Below are positions 1-10,271 of a stretch of 64,000 nucleotides of DNA, piece by piece (position 1 is the first letter of the stretch; each line of letters begins with the position of its first letter). Made by a program: the position numbers and the translations under genes. The notes under the pieces were generated by a model that was given only the letters and a program-made list of their open reading frames with translations, searched no databases and was not told the DNA's origin. The stretch is from positions 1 to 64,000 of the forward strand of contig CAKJVC010000083.1 of NCBI GenBank assembly GCA_918026815.1, in the 5' to 3' direction. This DNA is from Chalara sp. BL73. Lineage: Eukaryota > Ascomycota > Leotiomycetes > Helotiales.

Positions 1-1004
1 TCTCGTGGAGGCGTAACGCCCTCGCCCCAATAGCGCCACCACGCCTCGAAGTTATCCGCCCAGAGCATAACAGACTCATCCCGATATACATCTGGACCAA
101 GGCTCCAGTTGACATAGGCACCGGATACGGCTCGGACATTTTCTTATAGTGCTCGAGGGGCACAAACTTGTGCGCACTTGGCTTGCCCGTGACCTTGGTG
201 AAGGTCTCCGCGATCTCTGCAAAGCTGACCTCATCCGTTGTAACTGACAGGTTAAGACCAGCGGCCTCAGACGGGTTGTCAAAAGCCAGAGGTTGTAGAC
301 CCCAACGTCTTCAAGGGCAATCAAAGGGAATTTGCCGGCCTCTGGGATCAAATTAGCCTCAATCCACACCGAAGACATTATGGGGCTCGACGCGTTTACT
401 TGCGGGGTTGGACCATACAAAAGACCCATCCGCCTCTTCGCTAGGTAGGAACAAGCCACCAGAGAGCATGTCCATGTACGGCCCAGTGCTGAATAGTGAT
501 GTCGTCATCCCCTCTTGTCCCTGGCCAAGGATAAGCTGCCCCGTTCTTCCCTTACTATCCATGTGACCGCAGTGATAATCCTCGTTCCAGTTGGCAATCT
601 TTAGGCCATACTCAATGTTCGCCCAAACATAGTGCTGTACACCCTCAGCTCTGGCGATCTCGTACGCCCTGAAACCGTAAAAAGCTCGTCCTTTTCCCCT
701 AGGGTGAAGCCGTCGGTATTGACCCAAGCGCCATACACGCCACGGAAGGCTCTGTGGAGGTCTTTTTGGCTATCCTGCCGGCCCTGGATAAGGGTCACAT
801 TTCCGAGAGCGACGAGGTCCTTTGCGCGGACGACTCGATGTTTCGAGTCAAAACTCGGACAGTATATCGCCCACTCTCAGCAAGGGCTACATTCATGTCA
901 ATGAATGGAACTGGTCTATTTGGGCTGGGTCACTTACCTTTCACCACGGGAATACCTTGAGCACCCGTGCCGCCGATGACGAGGATTTCTTTCAATGGTG
1001 CCAT
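1..1004 (-). pseudogene. NmrA-like NAD(P)-binding protein, frameshifted, runs off the window start
   Basis: Reads leftwards from ATG 1004-1002. The N-terminus carries a Rossmann glycine motif (GGTGAQG, residues about 10-16). It is the same family as the intact gene at 13914-15104, and intron positions match: intron 1 is 887-937 and intron 2 is 342-399. NmrA-like proteins are atypical SDRs that bind NAD(P), often as redox sensors or isoflavone-reductase-like enzymes. Alignment to the intact copy shows about five reading-frame breaks, near 817, 690, 278 and 115 and in the lost exon-2 start. Each is explained by one missing base, mostly in short homopolymers, with no in-frame stop seen. The C-terminus lies outside the window. 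It is either a young pseudogene or a locally mis-sequenced gene. Confidence 0.8.
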
Positions 1005-2195
1005 TATGTCAAGGTTGGCTGGAGGACTGTGGAAATTTGAAATTTTGAGGAATGTAACGCTTGCAAGCACTATATGACTGTTTGGCCGCGATGATGAGAC
1101 GGCTTGAATCCTGTTGGTAATCTGCTCCCGACATTGGATCTCTTTATGTGTAATCACGGGGCATCCGGAGTCAAGATCATCGATTAGCGACGCCGACTGA
1201 CGTGCAGAACTGTGGAGAAGACGGGATGTTGATTAATCGTGTCGTAGTCACTAAGACACGGCCTGCACTTGCCACCCCTTCGGGGTCCTTCGGGGTGTCC
1301 CGGTCTAACTTGTGTAAGTTGGAGTTGGAACAGAATTCTTAGCGTGCTCTCGGTTACCGCAAAATTTGGCGGTGTTCTACATTCCCTCGTGTTCCAAGTT
1401 ACGCAGAGGGAATATTTCGAGCGGCCCCAACCAAAGGTCGCTTGCTACGTGGTATCTTGGTAAGCGGTGTTTTACACCCATTTCTGGTGACAAACCTCCC
1501 AACTTTTGGTCATAGCTGTGGGAGATGATGCCCAGTTTGGATTACTGATCATGCTGGTGCGAATATTGGGCCAAACACCGATGCTACCTACAGGCTTTGC
1601 AAGCTGCCGAGTCGAGCGTATTACATGTACCCTAGAACCAATACATGCGCTTGGAATGGTTTCTGGCAATGCGCGCGGTGACCACTAGCTGCCACCTAGT
1701 TAGTTACATGCATCAGTTTAACCCCGGCTTGGCTCGGTTCTTTGTGCATGGTCCAGCTAAGATACTATTCTTTAAGCTTGCAGTTCGACATGGCGTCAAG
1801 TTTATTAGAAGGCTGTATCCGCTACGGATAGGACATTTTGCCGATTGAAAGGATATATGGTTTGCAAGGAGCATGCGCTCAAAGCGGCTCCCAGCTCACT
1901 AATCACAAGATTATGAACCACGACGATGTTACAAAATCCTCGATGACCTGATTGCAGCCATTTATTGTTGGATGTACGGCTGCTCTTTGACAATTAATTA
2001 AAAGGTTTGAGATATAAGTCTTGTGTTCCCATAAGGAGGTGCGCAAGAACAACTAGATAATAGGAGTAATTGAAGTGCCATCCCAAGACTCAAGCAGCCA
2101 CCACTACTCGCGTCAATTGCATCCAAAAGCCCATTTTCTCCATAGCCATCAAAACACCAGCAACCTCCTTCCCAAAGTCAACTTCGAAATCAAAG
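1005..2195. other. Intergenic region between two divergent NmrA-like genes
   Basis: About 1.2 kb between two divergently read, homologous NmrA-like genes, so it probably holds both promoters. No convincing ORF, repeat or RNA gene was recognised. A short GC-rich inverted repeat (CCCCTTCGGGG) lies near 1275. Confidence 0.4.
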
Positions 2196-3238
2196 ATGGC
2201 CGAACGCCGCATTTTCGTGATTGATGCCACCGGCGTCCAAGGCATGCCCGTATGCCGCGGGCTCGCAAAGGACGGCGGCTACAGCCTGCGCATCCTGACG
2301 CGCGATTCTACATCACCTCGAGCACAGGAGCTTGCTAAACTGGGAGACGTCGAGTTCGTCGAGGGGACCTTTGCCAATGAAGGCGATCTCCGCAAGGGGC
2401 TTGCAGGGTGCTGGGAGCCTTCATCAACATCGATGGGTTCAACTGCGGCGAAAAACCGAGACATACTGGACCATCCGCACTTATGAGCTGGCGGTCGAGC
2501 TGGGTATCAAGTTTTTCGTGTTCGGAAACCTGGACTACGTCTACAAGAAGAGCGGCTACAACCCAGAATATCGCGTCGGACACTACGATGGCAAGGGGCG
2601 TCTTGCGGAGTGGATGCTAGGGCAGAGGAAGGGCAACAACATGGGTGTCGCTATCTTCACGACGGGTCCGTACATGGAGATGACTATCACCGATAAGACC
2701 CTCATGACCCCGCAGTTCGAGGACGGGGTTGTCATTTGGAGGGCTCCCTTGGCGAAGGGGCGATTGTACACGTCTCCTCGAAGATTGCGAGTACTACGCT
2801 CGCTGGTTGTTTGATCACCCCGAAGAATCCGATGGGATGGACCTGGAAGTGGCCATTGATCATATCCGTTATGCAGATATGGCCACTGCGTTCGAAAAGG
2901 CAACAGGGAAGCCGGCTCGCTACATTGATGTCCCAAAAGATATTTACCGTAACCACATGCCATTTCCCGACGGCGAACCGGCCAGATATAACGCCGACCC
3001 GAACGACCCAGCAACAATGAGCTTGAGAGACAACTTTTCCGCGTTTTGGACGATGTGGGCCAATTCTGGGGACAACAAGGGGGTCATCAGGCGGGACTAC
3101 GCGCTGATGGACAGGATTCATCCAAACAGGATCAAGACAGCTGAGGAATTCTTCAGGAGGGAGGACGAGAAGCTCAAGGCTGCTGGCCAAGGGGACTGTT
3201 TGAAGCCATTCAGACCAACAGCATGGTTACTCTTCTGA
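2196..3238 (+). pseudogene. NmrA-like family protein, four single-base frameshifts
   Basis: Starts at ATG 2196 (MAERRIFVIDATGVQGMPV). It has a nucleotide-binding motif (DATGVQG) and NmrA family body motifs (FINIDGFNCGEK, FVFGNLDYVYK, FTTGPYME, DRIHPNRIKTAEEF). The protein is spread over three frames in the order 0-2-1-0-2. The changes near 2407, 2453, 2752 and 2778 are each explained by loss of one base from a homopolymer (G4 to G3, A6 to A5, G3 to G2, C3 to C2). There is no premature stop other than those caused by the shifts. If real, these lesions inactivate the gene. If they are assembly errors, the locus encodes a protein of about 340 residues. It is divergent in orientation from the NmrA-like gene at 1-1004. 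Confidence 0.8.
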
Positions 3239-3676
3239 AGATGTCTGCTGACAACAGAACGGGAAAATTGTAACTGGCTGGAATGGAGTAGACTGGAAAG
3301 CTCGGCGAGGGCTGTCCCACGATGGATTTGAAGTTCATGTTCTTGCCGGTTTAGTGATGATGCAACAGTCGCGTCAGCCGCAAGTGCACAGCGCGAGCCA
3401 AATGTAAATTGTCCATAGGAATTTCATGTCATGCCATGAGTATCACAAAAACTAAATGAATAATTAAACATTTGAAGCCCGCAAGAAACTGGTCGTTTAA
3501 TAACTTAAAGGGCATGGCTGAGAGCCTTTGGTTATGGTAATGGTCGAAGCAACATTTTGCTTCAACCATTACCATAACCGTCTATCCCATAATTTGCTCA
3601 GTCAACCAGCTGACCATCCAGCAACCCCATTCCCGGCACCTGGCACCGGAAGGCTAGAAAGCAGTGGGCAGTAAGC
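3239..3676. other. Intergenic, contains a perfect hairpin
   Basis: Lies between the convergent NmrA-like and SDR genes. It holds the 3530-3579 inverted repeat and no ORF of note, so terminators or 3' UTRs of both neighbours are expected here. Confidence 0.4.
3530..3579. repeat. Inverted repeat (hairpin), 22-bp arms
   Basis: The left arm begins GGTTATGGTAATGGT and the right arm ends ACCATTACCATAACC, separated by a six-base loop, with one mismatch or bulge. It lies between two convergent genes and could be a palindromic mini-element or an RNA hairpin in overlapping 3' UTRs. Confidence 0.75.
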
Positions 3677-4585
3677 TCAAAACACCATCCTCATCTTAAG
3701 CTTATCCTTCTCGATGATCTCGTCCTTCTTCCTCATGAGCTCCTCCATATCCCATGGACAGCTCACGTACCTCCCACCCAGCCACTCCCTGCGCTCAGCA
3801 ACCAACCATGCAATCGTATCACCAGCTATATCTGGACGATCAGGCAATGCATTCCGCACCAGCTCCGGCATATCCTCAGTAATCCTCGTTTTGATTGCAC
3901 CCGGATTTACACAAAACGTCAGAAGTCCTTTATCACTATATTCTAGCTGCAGGGACTCGGCCCACCTCAATATCGCAAGCTTTGAACTTCGGTAACTTCC
4001 GCTCCTGGGACGAGCGCTCAATGCACCTGAAGAGGATACATTGATCATTGTGCATAAACCGTCGTGACAAGCACGGGTTGAGAGTTGCATGGGGAGGAAC
4101 TTGCGTGCCATATTGAAGAGTCCGTGAACGTTGACTTCCCATGTTCGCCAGTACACATCCGGGTCTGAATCGAGGAATAGCTTATAGGATTCCATGTGGG
4201 CCGCATTGTTCACAACAATGTCCAGACGCCCACCAAAGCCCTGTGACACGGTGTCATGCATCGCTTGAACGCTGTCTTGCCTTGCGATATCAACCGCGTA
4301 GCTTAGCACCACGGGCTCTGGGCGACCAGCTTGGGCTGCGGCCAACTTCAACTTCTCGGCAAGATCGCCTGACACGCCGTGTAGATCAGCGATTGCTATC
4401 GCAGATGCTCCTGCACGTGCAAAAGTTGTGGCTGTTGCGTATCCGATTCCATTCTCCCAAGCTGCGCCTGTGATCAGAACGTGTTTGCCGGCTAGGTCCA
4501 GCTTTAATGGGGAAATGTAGTCGTAGGTCGTGGAGTGATGTGTGGCTGTGAAATAGCCGCCAGAAAGCTCTTTTCCGGCCGGCAT
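3677..4585 (-). CDS. Short-chain dehydrogenase/reductase (SDR)
   Basis: Intact 302-residue ORF without introns, starting at ATG 4585-4583. It has a classical SDR fold: glycine motif TGAAWENGIG (39-48), NNAA at 126-129, catalytic serines at 184-186 and the YxxxK pair Y198/K202. Such enzymes oxidise or reduce alcohol/ketone groups with NAD(P)(H), but the substrate cannot be told from sequence. The C-terminus is lysine-rich (ending KDKLKMRMVF). It converges with the NmrA-like gene at 2196-3238. The neighbours (NmrA-like, tautomerase, metallo-beta-lactamase fold, a second SDR) suggest a catabolic or secondary-metabolite neighbourhood, which is inference only. Confidence 0.93.
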   Translation of the reverse strand: MPAGKELSGGYFTATHHSTTYDYISPLKLDLAGKHVLITGAAWENGIGYATATTFARAGASAIAIADLHGVSGDLAEKLKLAAAQAGRPEPVVLSYAVDIARQDSVQAMHDTVSQGFGGRLDIVVNNAAHMESYKLFLDSDPDVYWRTWEVNVHGLFNMARKFLPMQLSTRACHDGLCTMINVSSSGALSARPRSGSYRSSKLAILRWAESLQLEYSDKGLLTFCVNPGAIKTRITEDMPELVRNALPDRPDIAGDTIAWLVAERREWLGGRYVSCPWDMEELMRKKDEIIEKDKLKMRMVF

Positions 4586-5110
4586 CGTCGAGTTGTTGTA
4601 GCTCGCGGGGACTTGTACAGCCTGCAGGCCTCAAGACTGAAAAGTATGCGACTGAAAGATGGTGTTATGCCTGGACCAAGGTGCGTTAGGGTAACAATCG
4701 ACTTGGTTCTGTGGTCCTATTTAACTTAAATCGAAACGTGCAGACACCAGGCTCTGCGGAGCATTTCGGAAACTATTTATGCCGGAGGTGATAGCCTTTA
4801 ACCAGTTAGCCTTCGATAAAAGGTTGGCCAGATCTTCAGATCATCGCTGGTTTTATGTTGCGTTGTGTACGTGAATGCAATAGAGCATAGCAGAGAGTGT
4901 ATTGTAGCTCGTAGAGCTGTAGGTCAATACAGGTAAAAAGGTTGAATTGAGTTCTAAGTACAAAGGGAAACTATTCCGTAATATAAAGCTTCCTACACGT
5001 GATAACTACTAGCGTAAAGCTCCCCGCCTCCTGGCGGTGAGCTCAAGCGAGCTTCGCCTTGGACCCCCCCCCCCGGAGGGATGCTTCACTTCAAACCGAC
5101 CGCCTGCGTA
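4586..5110. other. Intergenic, nothing recognised
   Basis: Presumed promoter of the minus-strand SDR and the boundary to the GH3 relic. A run of about 12 C at 5065-5076 marks the edge of the GH3 fragment. Confidence 0.3.
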
Positions 5111-5114
5111 GGGC

Positions 5115-5539
5115 AGAAATCAACGACACGGTTACACCACATTCGAATATTCCAACCTCGGCGTGTCGCTTGTTCAAAATGCTAGCACATCCCGCAATGC
5201 TCCTATATCCCCCATTATCGAAGGTGGATGGGAGAGCCTCTGGATGTCATCGCAAGCATTAGCGCAGTAGTCACCAACACCAGCGACACCACAGCAAAGG
5301 AAGTAGCACAACTCTACATTCACATTCCAGGTGGTCCTGTCCGGCTGCTTCGTGGATTTAATAAGGTCGAGATTAGGCCTGGTATGAGCGAGACTGTCAG
5401 GTTCACTCTTTCGCGAAGAGATTTATCGGAATGGAATGTGGCTGAGCAAGCTTGGGTCTTGCAGCAGGGGAGTTATCCTGTCTGTGTTGGTGCTAGTAGC
5501 AGAAATCTTTCTTTGACCGGGGAGTTGACTATTGGCTAA
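5115..5539 (+). pseudogene. Beta-glucosidase (GH3) C-terminal fragment, fibronectin III-like domain
   Basis: Frame 0 from about 5127 encodes GYTTFEYSNLGVSL, the hallmark of the GH3 segment that precedes the Fn3-like domain. From about 5230 frame 2 encodes the Fn3-like domain itself (VTNTSDTTAKEVAQLYIHIP, then LRGFNKVEIRPG, then a C-terminal beta-strand region ending LTGELTIG and a stop at 5537-5539). The frame change near 5228 fits loss of one base. The catalytic (beta/alpha)8 and sandwich domains, about 600 residues, are absent, so only the last sixth of a GH3 enzyme remains. It is a dead remnant of a glycoside hydrolase. Confidence 0.8.
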
Positions 5540-6061
5540 ACTAAAGGCTGTAATGAGACGAATAACACATACCACAGGATGGTGCAAAGTGGATTTGTAT
5601 CTAAACAAGCAAAAATGAACCTCAAGTAATATGCTATGTTTTGAAAACTGGGCAATGGTTCATGCGGGATAACACCAAGATCCTCCTCTAGGCGCCGCGT
5701 GGAAGCGATATACGTTGCAACTAGATTTGCAGACAATCCACGGCTTGTGTTCCGCTGGAATATGCCTACACGAGCGCCCCCATGCACATTTACACCCCCA
5801 GAACACGGCATTTCCTGATAGGGCTGAGTGGAATATGAGCAAAGTGTCCATATTGTGTCATCCCCAGACGAGCAAGTGACGAGGTCATTCACTACCTGAA
5901 CTTACAAGCCACCATTCAAAACTAAAGGAAGTTTGAAGAGTTATTGTCACTCAACGTAGCCACATGGAGGTAATGCATTGCAGCTACAGTGACTGCACAC
6001 ATATCCACTACTCTCTCCACACATATCTGCAACTCTCCAAATCCGCCCAGCACGGAGACAT
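5540..6061. other. Unassigned; weak minus-strand ORF
   Basis: A minus-strand reading frame (5536-5892) contains a plausible coding stretch (VGIFQRNTSRGLSANLVATY followed by IASTRRLEEDLG). It was not assigned to a family. It may be the end of another degraded gene. Confidence 0.25.
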
Positions 6062-6071
6062 CTAAATCTTG

Positions 6072-6528
6072 GCCCTTGGCAACTCTGAAACCCCGTTCTC
6101 TGACCAAGGTATCACACGGTTTGCGGCCACCCAGTCCTTCTCTGACTTGCTTCCAAATGGTGGCGCATTCAGCCCGTTGACCTTCCAGAGGCGACGTTCT
6201 GTTTCGCCAATGTGGTATTCCCAGTTGTATCCTTTGTCCTCAATGTGAGGCTTAAGAGCTTTATCGAGCTGAGTTGTGAAACTCTGGTAATCCTTATCGC
6301 CCATGCGCACAGCGATATGATCCACCGAAATTCGAATAAAGGGGTTGCGCGACGGTCTTCCCCACCTACCCACATGTTTGATGTAGGGACAGGAATGAAG
6401 ATAACGACAGCGTAGAAAGCGGGCAACCCAACGGCGGTATACAGAGAAGTGATAGATTCCGATAATGGTTTCTTGGATTTGGCGTCTTTGAAGACCTCTT
6501 CGGGGTGATAAATTAACCACAGAGGCAT
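6072..6528 (-). pseudogene. Tautomerase (cis-CaaD-like) with one frameshift
   Basis: Starts at ATG 6528-6526 with MPLWLIYHPEEVF. Proline 2 after the initiator Met is the catalytic base of the tautomerase superfamily. The rest of the fungal tautomerase-3 type follows: YTAVGLPAFYAVVIFIPVP, then after a shift RNPFIRISVDHIAVRM, DKALKPHIEDKGYNWEYHI and WKVNGLNAPPFGS. The shift lies near 6355, where CCC appears reduced to CC on the coding strand. There are no other lesions. Expected length is about 150 residues. These proteins tautomerise keto-enol substrates or dehalogenate. A second, more decayed copy lies at 10272-10722. Confidence 0.75.
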
Positions 6529-6652
6529 GACTGGAAGGTGGCGTTGATGCTTGAAGAGTAACTTGAGATTTGAGAAGATCGTGGACGAAGGGTTGGCTTG
6601 GTGAACTACAATGAGCAGATGGTAGATGCAAGCTGCAAAATAAAACAGACAA

Positions 6653-7213
6653 AATTCACGTATTTGTACAGGTTATCTAAGAACTCGGCTGGACACCATC
6701 CATTGAGTTGATTACATCCGTCCTTCATCACTTGCAGCACTGAGATGGAACACTAATCTGTGAAACAGAGTTGCAGTAATTAGTTACCAGTAACTCATTT
6801 CAACCCCGCACAGTAACTCGCTTCAACCCCGCACTGTAGCTCGCTTCAACGCTGGTCAACAGATCCACATGTGATTTAAAGCAATGCCGGACGGAGATGC
6901 GAGTAGTCCTCTGGAAATTGTGCTTTCCGGCAGTAGGCGCGGTGTTTCGGACTTCTAGTCGGTGCGCGAGAATAATCATGGCATGGGTTGGCACCACCAA
7001 GTCAGGTCTTAGCGGAAGTCTAAGGCCTTCTTACTAATCTGCGGGGTGACAAGAGGAAGGACGTGTGCAGTAATGAGGACTCAGACATCACCTCGAACTT
7101 AATATCCGTCGATCACCTGTTGTCTATATAAAAGGGATATCAGTCACCTCAGAACTAGCGCTCTTGGCTGTCATATTTGTTTCGCAATTTTCAAATTGCA
7201 TTCGGTCTACAAC
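6653..7213. other. Intergenic, promoter of the metallo-beta-lactamase-fold gene
   Basis: No ORF. Contains a short tandem repeat of about 26 bp near 6790-6850 (units around CGCTTCAACCCCGCACTGTA) and, at its end, the TATA element listed separately. Confidence 0.4.
7125..7134 (+). promoter_or_regulatory. TATA-box-like element
   Basis: TATATAAAAG lies about 80 bp upstream of the ATG at 7214, a suitable distance for a core promoter of the metallo-beta-lactamase-fold gene. Confidence 0.45.
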
Positions 7214-7905
7214 ATGAGCTCCCAACTTCAAGTCGATGTCTTCGTATCCCCACCAGTCAGAGCCAACACAGGCCACACCGAGTTTGCGAAGTCCATCTGG
7301 TCACCCACCAGCTGTACTCTCATCCACGGTCCTAAATCTGCTCTTCTTGTCGATGCTCCCACTACCATTGATCAAGCCGGGGACTTAGCTAAGTGGATCG
7401 CCGAAACTATTCCGAATAAGACTCTGCAGTACATTTACACTACTCACGCGCACCCAGACCACTTTATGGGAGTTCCTATTATTCAGAAGGCTTTTCCGGA
7501 TGCTCAATTTGTCGCTACAGGGAATGTTGTCAGGGGGATTAAAGAATTATACGCTACAGTCTACGATGCGATCTGGCCCAATATGTTCCCCGGGCAGCTC
7601 CATCCCAGCAAACCAGTGCCGGAAGCGCTTCCAGCTTCCGGCGAATTCGATCTTGACAGCCATAAAATATGCGGCGTCGAAGTCGGTCACACGGATAACG
7701 AGTTTTCCAGCTTTCTCCACGTGCCCTCTCTCCGACTTATCGTTTCTGGTGATATTGTCTATGGCGAATGTCATCAATATTTTGGAGAAGCAAACACTAA
7801 AGCCAGACGCCGGGAGTGGCTTGATGCTATCGACCGCATTGAAGCTTTGAATCCGCAAATTGTTGTCGCTGGGCACAAAAGAGCATCTGAGATTGATGGA
7901 GCATA

Positions 7906-9742
7906 AGTCCGTGCACCCCCCTTTGGGACACCCCCCCCTTTGGGACACTTCGCTTAGCTCACCGCCACATCCTATATGCGCACTTCAATTAAATTTTAAA
8001 AAATAACGCATTGATCGATTTTCTTTAAACTTTGAGGATATATTGTTTTGATTATGAAGCACCGATATACCGAAGACGATATGTTGCAAGCTTTGCAAGC
8101 AATTTCAAAAGGGCTTTCTTTACGTAAAGCAAGTTTGGCATATGGAATTCCAAGGTCCTCTTTTCACAACCGGATTATTGGTTATATATCACGTCAACAA
8201 GGTGCAGAAGGGTTACAAAAGCTTGCACTCGTACAGGAGCAAGAATTGACTAGTTGGATTCTAGTTCAAGAAGCTTTAGGCCACTGTTTTACGCATGCGC
8301 AAATTAGGGAAATTGCAGGCCGCATATTAGCTATATCTGGAACAAGTACTATACTCGGAAAACGCTGGATGCAAGGCTTTTTGAACCGGAATCCGGTTTT
8401 TAAAACTAAAAAGCAATTTACGGTTGATTCTGTACGTGTCAATAGAGCTACAACAAAGGTTATTAAAAATTGGTTTTTTAAATTGGAGATTCCGGAAATT
8501 AAAGCTATTAAGCCAGAGAATCGCTGGAATATGGATGAAGCAGGAATTATGGAAGGTCAAGGAGTCAATAAGCTAGTTGTTGGGCATACTGAACGACATT
8601 TTGTTCAAAAGAAACAGCCTGGATTTAGAGCGTGGACTTTATTTATAGAGTGCATATCCGCTTTAGGAAAAGCAACTTTTCCACTTGTTATATTTAAGGG
8701 CAAAACTGTACAACAACAATGGTTTCCAGGTGCACTTAGTTATTTTGAGAACTGGCAGTTTACAGCAACTGAAAACGGGTGGACTACGAACGATACAGCT
8801 GTCGAATGGCTTAAAAAAGTGTTTATTCCGCAAACTGCTTCTGCATGTTCTACAGACGTTCGTTTGCTTATATTTGACGGACATAGAAGTCATGAAAGTA
8901 CAGAGTTTATGTTTGAATGCTACCGGAATAACATATATCTTTTATTTTTGCTTTTACACTCTTTACATGTTTTGCAACTTTTGGATTTGTCGATTTTCTT
9001 TCTTTTAAAGCATGCTTACCGAAAAGAGCTTGGCTATTTAACTCTCTATACCGATTTAACTCTAATTGGAAAGCGAAATTTCTTGCGATGCTATTCGAAA
9101 GCAAGGAAAAGTAGTTTGACAGCTGTAAATATCAAGTCGGGTTGGAAAGCTACAGGTTTATGGCCTGTAAATAGTGCTAAGCTACTTATGAGCCGATTGC
9201 TTTTGGAAAATAGCAATAACAGCTTGTTAGAAACTCCAATTGGTTCAAATATTGATAAAATGCTTGTACAGGACAAGTTTAATTCATCAATTGTTTGGGA
9301 AACTCCAAAAAGTGGAAAGGATTTGCGTTTGCGAGTTAGCTCAATTTCTCAACTTGACAATATCAATTTTCCAACTCGTCGACAGCTGTTTAGAAAAATC
9401 GCAAAAGGATTCGAACAAAAAGATTATGAACTAGCACAAGCAAAGCTTCGAATAGAACAATTAGAAGCACGGGTAGAACAAATAAAGCCTAGGAAAAAAC
9501 GGAAAGTTCAGACAAGTCCGAATTCCAAGTTTGTGGATATCAAGGCTATTAAAAAGGCTCAAATTGCAGCTGGAGAGCTTGAAATTGATACAGATGATTC
9601 CGAGAGTAGTATAGAGTCAAATAGTACAGGCGATTGCATAGTAGTTAATTTATCATAATTGTTGTTGATTTTTAAAGTGCAGATGCGAGTCTTGGCAAAG
9701 TGTCCCAAAGGGGGGGGTGTCCCAAAGGGGGGTGCACGGACT
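7906..9742 (+). mobile_element. Fot1/pogo-type (Tc1/mariner superfamily) DNA transposon, 1837 bp
   Basis: Terminal inverted repeats begin AGTCCGTGCACCCCCCTTTG on the left and are mirrored at the right end, about 45 bp long. Each TIR contains two copies of the motif CCCCTTTGGGACA. TA target duplications are at 7904-7905 and 9743-9744. The element carries one transposase ORF in the plus direction and sits inside the coding sequence of an MBL-fold gene. It is AT-rich compared with the flanks. Confidence 0.95.
8054..9658 (+). CDS. Fot1/pogo-like transposase (DD35D)
   Basis: Uninterrupted 534-residue ORF; ATG 8054 gives MKHRYTEDDM. Domains in order: N-terminal psq-type helix-turn-helix (residues about 5-45, LRKASLAYGIPRSSFHNRI), CENP-B-type DNA-binding domain (about 60-125, RWMQGFLNRNPVFKTKK), then the DDE_1 catalytic domain with D161 (WNMDEAG), D275 (LLIFDGHRSH) and D311 (LLDLSIF). 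The 35-residue spacing of the last two is the DD35D of fungal Fot1-like transposases. A coiled-coil and basic tail follows (RIEQLEARVEQIKPRKKRK). The segment around residues 296-318 is unusually Leu/Phe-rich where relatives have Pro and Ser (LPPHTSH...QPLD type), as C-to-T changes would produce. The ORF is open, but catalytic competence is doubtful. Confidence 0.93.
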   Translation: MKHRYTEDDMLQALQAISKGLSLRKASLAYGIPRSSFHNRIIGYISRQQGAEGLQKLALVQEQELTSWILVQEALGHCFTHAQIREIAGRILAISGTSTILGKRWMQGFLNRNPVFKTKKQFTVDSVRVNRATTKVIKNWFFKLEIPEIKAIKPENRWNMDEAGIMEGQGVNKLVVGHTERHFVQKKQPGFRAWTLFIECISALGKATFPLVIFKGKTVQQQWFPGALSYFENWQFTATENGWTTNDTAVEWLKKVFIPQTASACSTDVRLLIFDGHRSHESTEFMFECYRNNIYLLFLLLHSLHVLQLLDLSIFFLLKHAYRKELGYLTLYTDLTLIGKRNFLRCYSKARKSSLTAVNIKSGWKATGLWPVNSAKLLMSRLLLENSNNSLLETPIGSNIDKMLVQDKFNSSIVWETPKSGKDLRLRVSSISQLDNINFPTRRQLFRKIAKGFEQKDYELAQAKLRIEQLEARVEQIKPRKKRKVQTSPNSKFVDIKAIKKAQIAAGELEIDTDDSESSIESNSTGDCIVVNLS

Positions 9743-9922
9743 TATTTGATTCAATCGACAAGGGACTACATTTATGCTTTCGAGACGGAGTTGAGTCAGG
9801 CTACAAGTTGGGAGTCGTTGTTTGATCGGATGGTAGCATTATATCCTCAGAGGTGGAATCTTTTTATTCTAGAGCTTGGTTGCCAGCAGTCGTTCGCTGT
9901 AGTAGAGAAGGAGCGTCTCTAA

Positions 9923-10271
9923 AGGAAAGCAGCTAGTTCGATAAATACAGAGATTGCAGAGCTTGACGATCTGTATTGGACTTGATTTCTTAGTATTGCG
10001 AAGGTCTCCTTCAAATATTTCGAGAAACCAGTGGGTATCTAACCTGGAGCGTGCAGATGTAAGATAATTTGCCGTCGGGTGCACTTATGCAGCGGCAGGA
10101 TCTTGTCAGATGAGAACATTCTTGGGATAAAGGGTTAGAATACCTCTGCACTTCAGTGAGTAGGAGGTATGAAATTTATATAACAAGCCTACAAGTCTAA
10201 AATGATTTCCAGTCAGCGATATAAGAATTGTATCTGCTAATACACCTTCTCAAGATTTCATTTTACAACAG
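9923..10271. other. Intergenic, nothing recognised
   Basis: 3' flank of the interrupted MBL-fold gene. No repeat or ORF was supported. Confidence 0.3.

Larger units (their letters stand above)
7214..9922 (+). pseudogene. Metallo-beta-lactamase-fold hydrolase, split by a DNA transposon
   Basis: The gene is 7214-7905 plus 9743-9922. ATG 7214 begins MSSQLQVDVFVSPP. The metal-binding motif HAHPDH (in YTTHAHPDHFMG) and later GHT, SGDIVYG and AGHK histidine and aspartate positions are those of MBL-fold hydrolases, which bind two Zn ions and hydrolyse esters, lactams or thioesters. A Fot1/pogo-type element sits after codon 230. The new stop TAA (7904-7906) is built from the duplicated TA and the first base of the element. 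Beyond the element the same frame resumes with TRDYIYAFETELSQATSW and ends at 9920-9922. With one TA copy the frame is continuous, about 289 residues. In the genome as given, the protein is truncated by 59 residues. Confidence 0.88.

Noticed and set aside
5536..5892. Minus-strand ORF as an acyltransferase end
   Set aside because: Only a vague resemblance; left unassigned.
7500..7850. Alternative plus-frame ORF inside the MBL-fold gene
   Set aside because: Shadow frame; the MBL motifs are in the other frame.
7906..9742. RNA-mediated (LTR) element
   Set aside because: Inverted, not direct, terminal repeats, TA duplication and a DD35D transposase show a DNA transposon.
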